Positions 22,052 through 25,604 of a stretch of DNA of 25,604 nucleotides are shown here, piece by piece. The notes beneath the pieces were generated by a model, which did not search any database, had not been told where the DNA came from, and worked only from the letters and a program-made list of their open reading frames with translations. The DNA comes from a virus. The stretch spans positions 1 to 25,604 of the IMG/VR virus record IMGVR_UViG_3300035660_000076. The stretch is one strand, 5' to 3'. Positions within the stretch are counted from its first letter, which is position 1, and each line of letters begins with the position of its first letter. Both the position numbers and the translations under genes were made by a program.

Positions 22052-24454
22052 GTGGCCCTAGAGAAGGTCGGCGTCCAGGCCGTCATCGAGGGGCTGAATC
22101 CCTACCTGGCCGGGATCAACAAGATGAACTCGGCTACGGCTGGCCTCGGCACGTCCATTCAGAGGGGCTTGCAGCGGGCCACGATGCTGGCGACGGTTGG
22201 AATCGTGGCCGCCGGCGCCGCCGCTACCGGCTTCGCCATCAAGGGCCTGAAGATGGCGGATACCATCGAGCAGGCCAAACTCGCCTTCGAGACTCTCCTG
22301 GGTTCCGCTGATGCCGCTGGAAAGCGTATCAAGGAACTCTCCGACTTCGCCGCCCGCACGCCATTTGAACTTCCCGGGATCATCGAAGCTGACCGCCTCC
22401 TGACGACTTTCGGTGCCCGCAGTATCGAGAACCTGACGCTGGTGGGTGACGCTGCGGCTGGCGTCGGCGTGGGCATCGAGGAGATCGCCTTCTGGTTCGG
22501 TCGGGCATACACAGCCATCCAGTCGGGCCGGCCCTTCGGCGAAGCCCTCATGCGCCTACAGGAACTTGGCCTGGTCACAGGGGAGGCCCGGAACCAACTC
22601 GAAGACATGCAGGCGGCCGGTGCTCCTGCCGCTGAGGTCTTCGGCGTCCTAACGGACCAACTGGGTCGCTTCAACGGCCTCATGGAGAAGCAGAGCCAGA
22701 CCCTGGGCGGCCTCATGTCGACCATCAGCGATAACTTCAACCTCGCCCTTGCGGCCCTCGTGCAACCGTTCCTGCCTGAACTGAAGAAGGGCCTCGGCGC
22801 GGCCATTGAATACCTAGATGACCACCAGAGGGACATCGAGGACTTCGGCCAGGCCATGTCCGATGCCCTTGGCCGCGACATACCTCAGGCGATCAGAATC
22901 GTAACCCCTGCCATTGAGGATCTCCGGACTGACTTTGAATGGTTCATCCAGAACAAACCAGCCCTGGTTACTGCGATTGCTGCCATTGGTGTCGCCTTTG
23001 CATGGGCAAATCCTGTGGAGGGTGCCCTGGCTGCCGTGGCTGGTGCCTTCGTCATCTTCCGTGGTCAGGTGGAAGATCTGCCTGGCCCACTGCAGCGCCT
23101 TCAGTACATCCTAAAGGGACTTGCGGCTGGCATCCTCGAACTTGCCCAGGGCTTCCTCGTGGCCGCCGAGAAAATCAGTGACTTCGGTAATTGGGTCGGA
23201 GTCATTGGGGATGATGTCGAGAATCAGGTTGACGAAGCATTAGCCGAAGTAGATCGCCTCAGGATGGGCCTCCTGGCCGACATGGACGACATGGACCGTA
23301 TGTGGGCGGCCCAATCCGCGATCAGGGTCGAGAATGCCACGGCTATGCAGGCCGAATTGGCTCGTAACTTTGGGGTCGTGACTGGACCAACAGTTGAACC
23401 GATATCTCAAGATGTTGAGCGTCTCCTCAGAAACACAGGGGCGGCTGCACGACAAGCCGCACCCGAAATCGCAAATTATGGTTCAGCGGCTGGCGGTGCT
23501 GCGGAGAAGACTGAGAAACTCGTCGATCCCCTTGAGGCCCTAGCCGATGCCCTCGATGCCATCGTGGCCCCGGCGAACGCAGTGTTCTCTGCCCTCGACA
23601 AACTGCTCGGCCTCCCATCCCGTGAGAGTGCTGAGGCTGACGTGCGCCTTGCCGAACTCAAGCTCCAACTTCTCGATGAAGAAGCCGCTGCTGAGGAAGG
23701 CAAACTCAGGCGCGAGAAGCAGATCGCTGACCTCCAGGGGCGCCTGAACGGAATCCAAGGCAAGGGTAATGACCTTCTGGAGAAGAAGTTGCAGGACCAG
23801 ATTGAGGCACTCCAGGGCGGTCAGAGTCCGGAGGAGAAAGCCCTAGATGCCACTCAGAAACAGATTGACCTATTGGAGCACGACAAGGACCGGCGTGCCG
23901 CCGTGCGTGACCTGGACCGGGCGAGGGCAATCGCCGCTGACCAGAGCCTCCTATCCGAGCAGCAAATCCTCGATACGGTTGACACTCTCATCGCCACCAT
24001 CCCGGGCATCACTACTGAACAGCTCGCCAACATCACAGCGGCCCAGGTGTGGATGGGCGTGAACGAGCAGATCGCCAGCCAGTATGCGGCCATGTGGATA
24101 CAACTCAAGGACATTGCCGCCATCCAGGCTGTCATCGGCGGCGCGCCGACGGGCAAGACTGAGAGCGGTTGGGCCTTCGTCAAGGGCCAGTGGGTCTATA
24201 CGCCAGGATTCCAGTATGGCGGGGTCGTCCCGGGCCCCATAGGTAGACCCATCATGGCTATGGTCCACGGGGGGGAGATGATCCTGCCACCGGGCAACCT
24301 AGCCCTGAACATGCCGATGACCTTGAACATGGCACAGAATGCCGATTGGGCCATGATGGTCCGCGCTGCTCATGTGGCCTTGGACACGGCTCTTGGGGAT
24401 GCCCGCACGCAGAGCTTCAAGGGCGGGAACTCGCTCGGATCGGGGATAGGGTAA
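22052..24454 (+). CDS. tail tape measure protein, 800 aa
   Basis: Sets tail length and probably helps DNA entry. GTG 22052 follows the preceding stop directly, with GGAGGAG about 7 nt upstream. Residues 1-60 are an Ala/Gly-rich amphipathic helix and a hydrophobic segment ATVGIVAAGAAATGFAIKGL, the usual tape-measure start. A second hydrophobic segment lies near residues 310-340. A long charged heptad-like region lies about residues 530-630. The C-terminus has a YGGVVPGPIGRPIMAMVHGG E-M-I-L-P segment (about 718-745), a typical tape-measure end. At about 0.15 nm per residue this predicts a tail near 120 nm. A middle domain of about 100-240 with ANP/Gly stretches is less typical. Confidence 0.9.
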   Translation: MALEKVGVQAVIEGLNPYLAGINKMNSATAGLGTSIQRGLQRATMLATVGIVAAGAAATGFAIKGLKMADTIEQAKLAFETLLGSADAAGKRIKELSDFAARTPFELPGIIEADRLLTTFGARSIENLTLVGDAAAGVGVGIEEIAFWFGRAYTAIQSGRPFGEALMRLQELGLVTGEARNQLEDMQAAGAPAAEVFGVLTDQLGRFNGLMEKQSQTLGGLMSTISDNFNLALAALVQPFLPELKKGLGAAIEYLDDHQRDIEDFGQAMSDALGRDIPQAIRIVTPAIEDLRTDFEWFIQNKPALVTAIAAIGVAFAWANPVEGALAAVAGAFVIFRGQVEDLPGPLQRLQYILKGLAAGILELAQGFLVAAEKISDFGNWVGVIGDDVENQVDEALAEVDRLRMGLLADMDDMDRMWAAQSAIRVENATAMQAELARNFGVVTGPTVEPISQDVERLLRNTGAAARQAAPEIANYGSAAGGAAEKTEKLVDPLEALADALDAIVAPANAVFSALDKLLGLPSRESAEADVRLAELKLQLLDEEAAAEEGKLRREKQIADLQGRLNGIQGKGNDLLEKKLQDQIEALQGGQSPEEKALDATQKQIDLLEHDKDRRAAVRDLDRARAIAADQSLLSEQQILDTVDTLIATIPGITTEQLANITAAQVWMGVNEQIASQYAAMWIQLKDIAAIQAVIGGAPTGKTESGWAFVKGQWVYTPGFQYGGVVPGPIGRPIMAMVHGGEMILPPGNLALNMPMTLNMAQNADWAMMVRAAHVALDTALGDARTQSFKGGNSLGSGIG

Positions 24455-24458
24455 AGAC

Positions 24459-24839
24459 ATGGCTTATCCGTGGGCATCCTTCGGCGCCTTCCTCTTCCAG
24501 AAAGAAGAGAGGCCGCTGCACGGCTCCGATAGCGGCTGGAACCGCAGCCCGAGTGTGAGCCGCAGTCGGCCGCTGGGTGCGTCAACAGATGACATCGTGG
24601 CCCTCGCCATCGGGTCTGCTGAACGCTCCTTTGAATGCCACCTGACGCCCTCGCGCTTCGCCACTCTACAGGCGCTGGTGAACACCACCGGAACCTTCGT
24701 GGACTGGGACCGCCCGACGCCGGATAGCCGCTCGGCCTACCTTCAGCGGGTGACGCAGGTCTCCTGGGTTGCCGCCCTCTGCGAGGACGGCACCACACAG
24801 CGGAAGATTCGGACGAGGTTCGACTTGGTGAGTCAGTGA
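24459..24839 (+). CDS. distal tail / tail-tip region protein, 126 aa, unrecognised
   Basis: Begins 4 bases after the tape-measure stop; no strong SD is visible (AGGGTAAAGAC region). The place immediately after the tape measure is where siphoviruses carry their distal tail or tail-tip initiator. Visible features are a beta-rich pattern, a T-F-V-D-W-D-R-P-T turn and two cysteines. I do not recognise a defined family. It overlaps the next gene as GTGA. Confidence 0.6.
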   Translation: MAYPWASFGAFLFQKEERPLHGSDSGWNRSPSVSRSRPLGASTDDIVALAIGSAERSFECHLTPSRFATLQALVNTTGTFVDWDRPTPDSRSAYLQRVTQVSWVAALCEDGTTQRKIRTRFDLVSQ

Positions 24840-25348
24840 AAAAGCTAGCAATCCTCCTCGCCTGCCTCCTGGCCTTTACCCTGGCTGGCACCTCGGCCAG
24901 TACCTACTCCGGCTACCACTGGGGCTCGGCCAAGAGCCTATCCCTCGTGGATACCACGACGATGCCGCAGTGGACACAGGCGGTAGACGTGGCTGTGGCG
25001 GGCTGGAATGAGTCGCCCTACGTCAAGTTCAAGGTGACACGCAAGGCCGAGTGCGGCAACGCCAAGGTGTGCGTCTGGGAGTTCGATAATCCAGGCGGGC
25101 CGTTCTACGCCTACGTGGTGATTTGGCTGCGCGGGGGAGACACCATCAGGCAGGCGATTGTCTACCTGAACGACAATCAGATCGACTGGACGCGGGAGCC
25201 GGAAGTGTACCAGCGGACGCTGTGCCACGAGTTAGGGCACGTCCTGGGGCTAATGCCTGACGCCGACCCCGACTCCTGCATGGGCGGGAGCGTGGGTCAT
25301 CCGAGTGCTAGGGACTATGAGATGCTGGCCGCAATCTACGGACGCTGA
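24836..25348 (+). CDS. secreted zinc metalloprotease, snapalysin/matrixin-like, 170 aa
   Basis: The N-terminus MKKLAILLACLLAFTLAGTSA is a signal peptide with probable cleavage after A21 (TSA|ST). The mature part has HELGHVLGLMPD (H131, E132, H135, G138, D142) as zinc site: HExxHxxG, with D142 in place of the third His of the common HExxHxxGxxH pattern, similar to snapalysin-type aspzincins that use Asp as third ligand but with one extra residue. A later SCMGG could be the Met-turn. Start GTG 24836 in a GTGA overlap. It is placed in the tail-tip operon, so it may act on host surface or extracellular protein, or be a cargo gene. Role inferred. Confidence 0.78.
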   Translation: MKKLAILLACLLAFTLAGTSASTYSGYHWGSAKSLSLVDTTTMPQWTQAVDVAVAGWNESPYVKFKVTRKAECGNAKVCVWEFDNPGGPFYAYVVIWLRGGDTIRQAIVYLNDNQIDWTREPEVYQRTLCHELGHVLGLMPDADPDSCMGGSVGHPSARDYEMLAAIYGR

Positions 25349-25604
25349 TGCCGACTCTCACCGAATACTATGAGGAGGTAGATGCCAACAAGCAGTCGAC
25401 CCTCCGAGTCGTCATCGCTGGCATCACCGTCTCCCGCGTCCAATCCGCTTCCTGGTCCTTCGCCATCGGCCAGGTCCCCTCAGCTTCTATCCGCATAAAG
25501 AATCCACCAGCGGCCCACATGGCCTACTTCGCCGATGTCTACATAGAGGCTGGCTCCAACAACGTCGTCCAGCGAGTCTTCACCGGCAAGGTGATGCACG
25601 TCAA
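25348..25604 (+). CDS. tail-tip protein, 3' end missing
   Basis: ATG 25348 shares its A with the TGA stop of the protease gene and the frame is open for 85 codons to the window edge. The visible part (MPTLTEYYEEVDANKQSTLR, then IAGITVSRVQSASWSFAIGQVPSASIRIKNP and a VFTGKVMHV end) looks like alternating beta strands of the kind seen at the start of phage tail-tip/hub (gp44/late control D-like) proteins. The family cannot be settled without the rest of the gene. It continues the tail operon. Confidence 0.6.
   Translation, partial: MPTLTEYYEEVDANKQSTLRVVIAGITVSRVQSASWSFAIGQVPSASIRIKNPPAAHMAYFADVYIEAGSNNVVQRVFTGKVMHV

Noticed and set aside
24836-24870. Lipoprotein signal (LLAC) in the metalloprotease
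   Set aside because: The cysteine at residue 10 leaves too short an n- and h-region for a lipobox; an ordinary signal peptide cleaved after A21 fits better.
1-25604. tRNA genes, attachment sites, insertion sequences or integrase
   Set aside because: I looked for cloverleaf-like segments, terminal repeats and transposase or integrase motifs and found none that I could support by eye. A profile search would be needed to exclude a divergent tRNA.

Overview
The window is the late (virion assembly) region of a tailed double-stranded DNA phage or prophage from a GC-rich bacterial host. Almost all genes lie on the + strand and are packed head to tail, typically with ATGA, GTGA or TGATG stop/start overlaps. 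The order small terminase, large terminase, portal, MuF, gp10/virion-morphogenesis-like, protease, major capsid, connectors, tail proteins, tape measure, tail tip is diagnostic of a tailed phage. No sheath or other contractile marker is visible, so a siphovirus is likeliest. The early position of the gp10-like gene and a Com-like zinc ribbon recall the Mu head module. The host cannot be named from this sequence.

Layout. 1-990: end of a small zinc-ribbon-like gene, one or two tiny ORFs and a conserved phage protein with a RAMP-like glycine-rich loop. 980-1492: a non-coding array built on a strict 5-bp register (NNNTG pentamers) punctuated by 11 copies of a 13-mer; this is the most unusual object here. 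1537-7236: terminase, portal, MuF and gp10-like genes, interrupted by small, visibly less GC-rich inserts, several of them CxxC proteins, plus one minus-strand membrane protein with its own promoter. 7211-7308: a promoter followed at once by an intrinsic terminator. 7314-10487: ChaB/protease/scaffold fusion and major capsid. 10555-17907: a seven-gene sugar cassette (nucleotide-sugar dehydratase, C-methyltransferase, acetyltransferase, several glycosyltransferases). Its last gene is an 879-residue three-domain glycosyltransferase whose C-terminal 107 residues look like a small structural protein and can start independently. 17900-25604: DUF1360-like membrane protein, connectors, Asp-box tail protein, tail chaperones, tape measure, a tail-tip gene, a secreted metalloprotease and the start of another tail-tip gene.

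How it fits together. The terminases package DNA through the portal into a capsid matured by the protease. Connector and tail genes build the tail on a tape measure of about 800 residues. The sugar cassette sits inside the head/connector block and is co-oriented and overlapping with it, which suggests that a modified deoxy-sugar glycan is made late in infection, either to decorate the virion or to alter the host surface. Gene starts given here often differ from the longest open frame; they were chosen from Shine-Dalgarno (SD) spacing and overlaps with the preceding gene.
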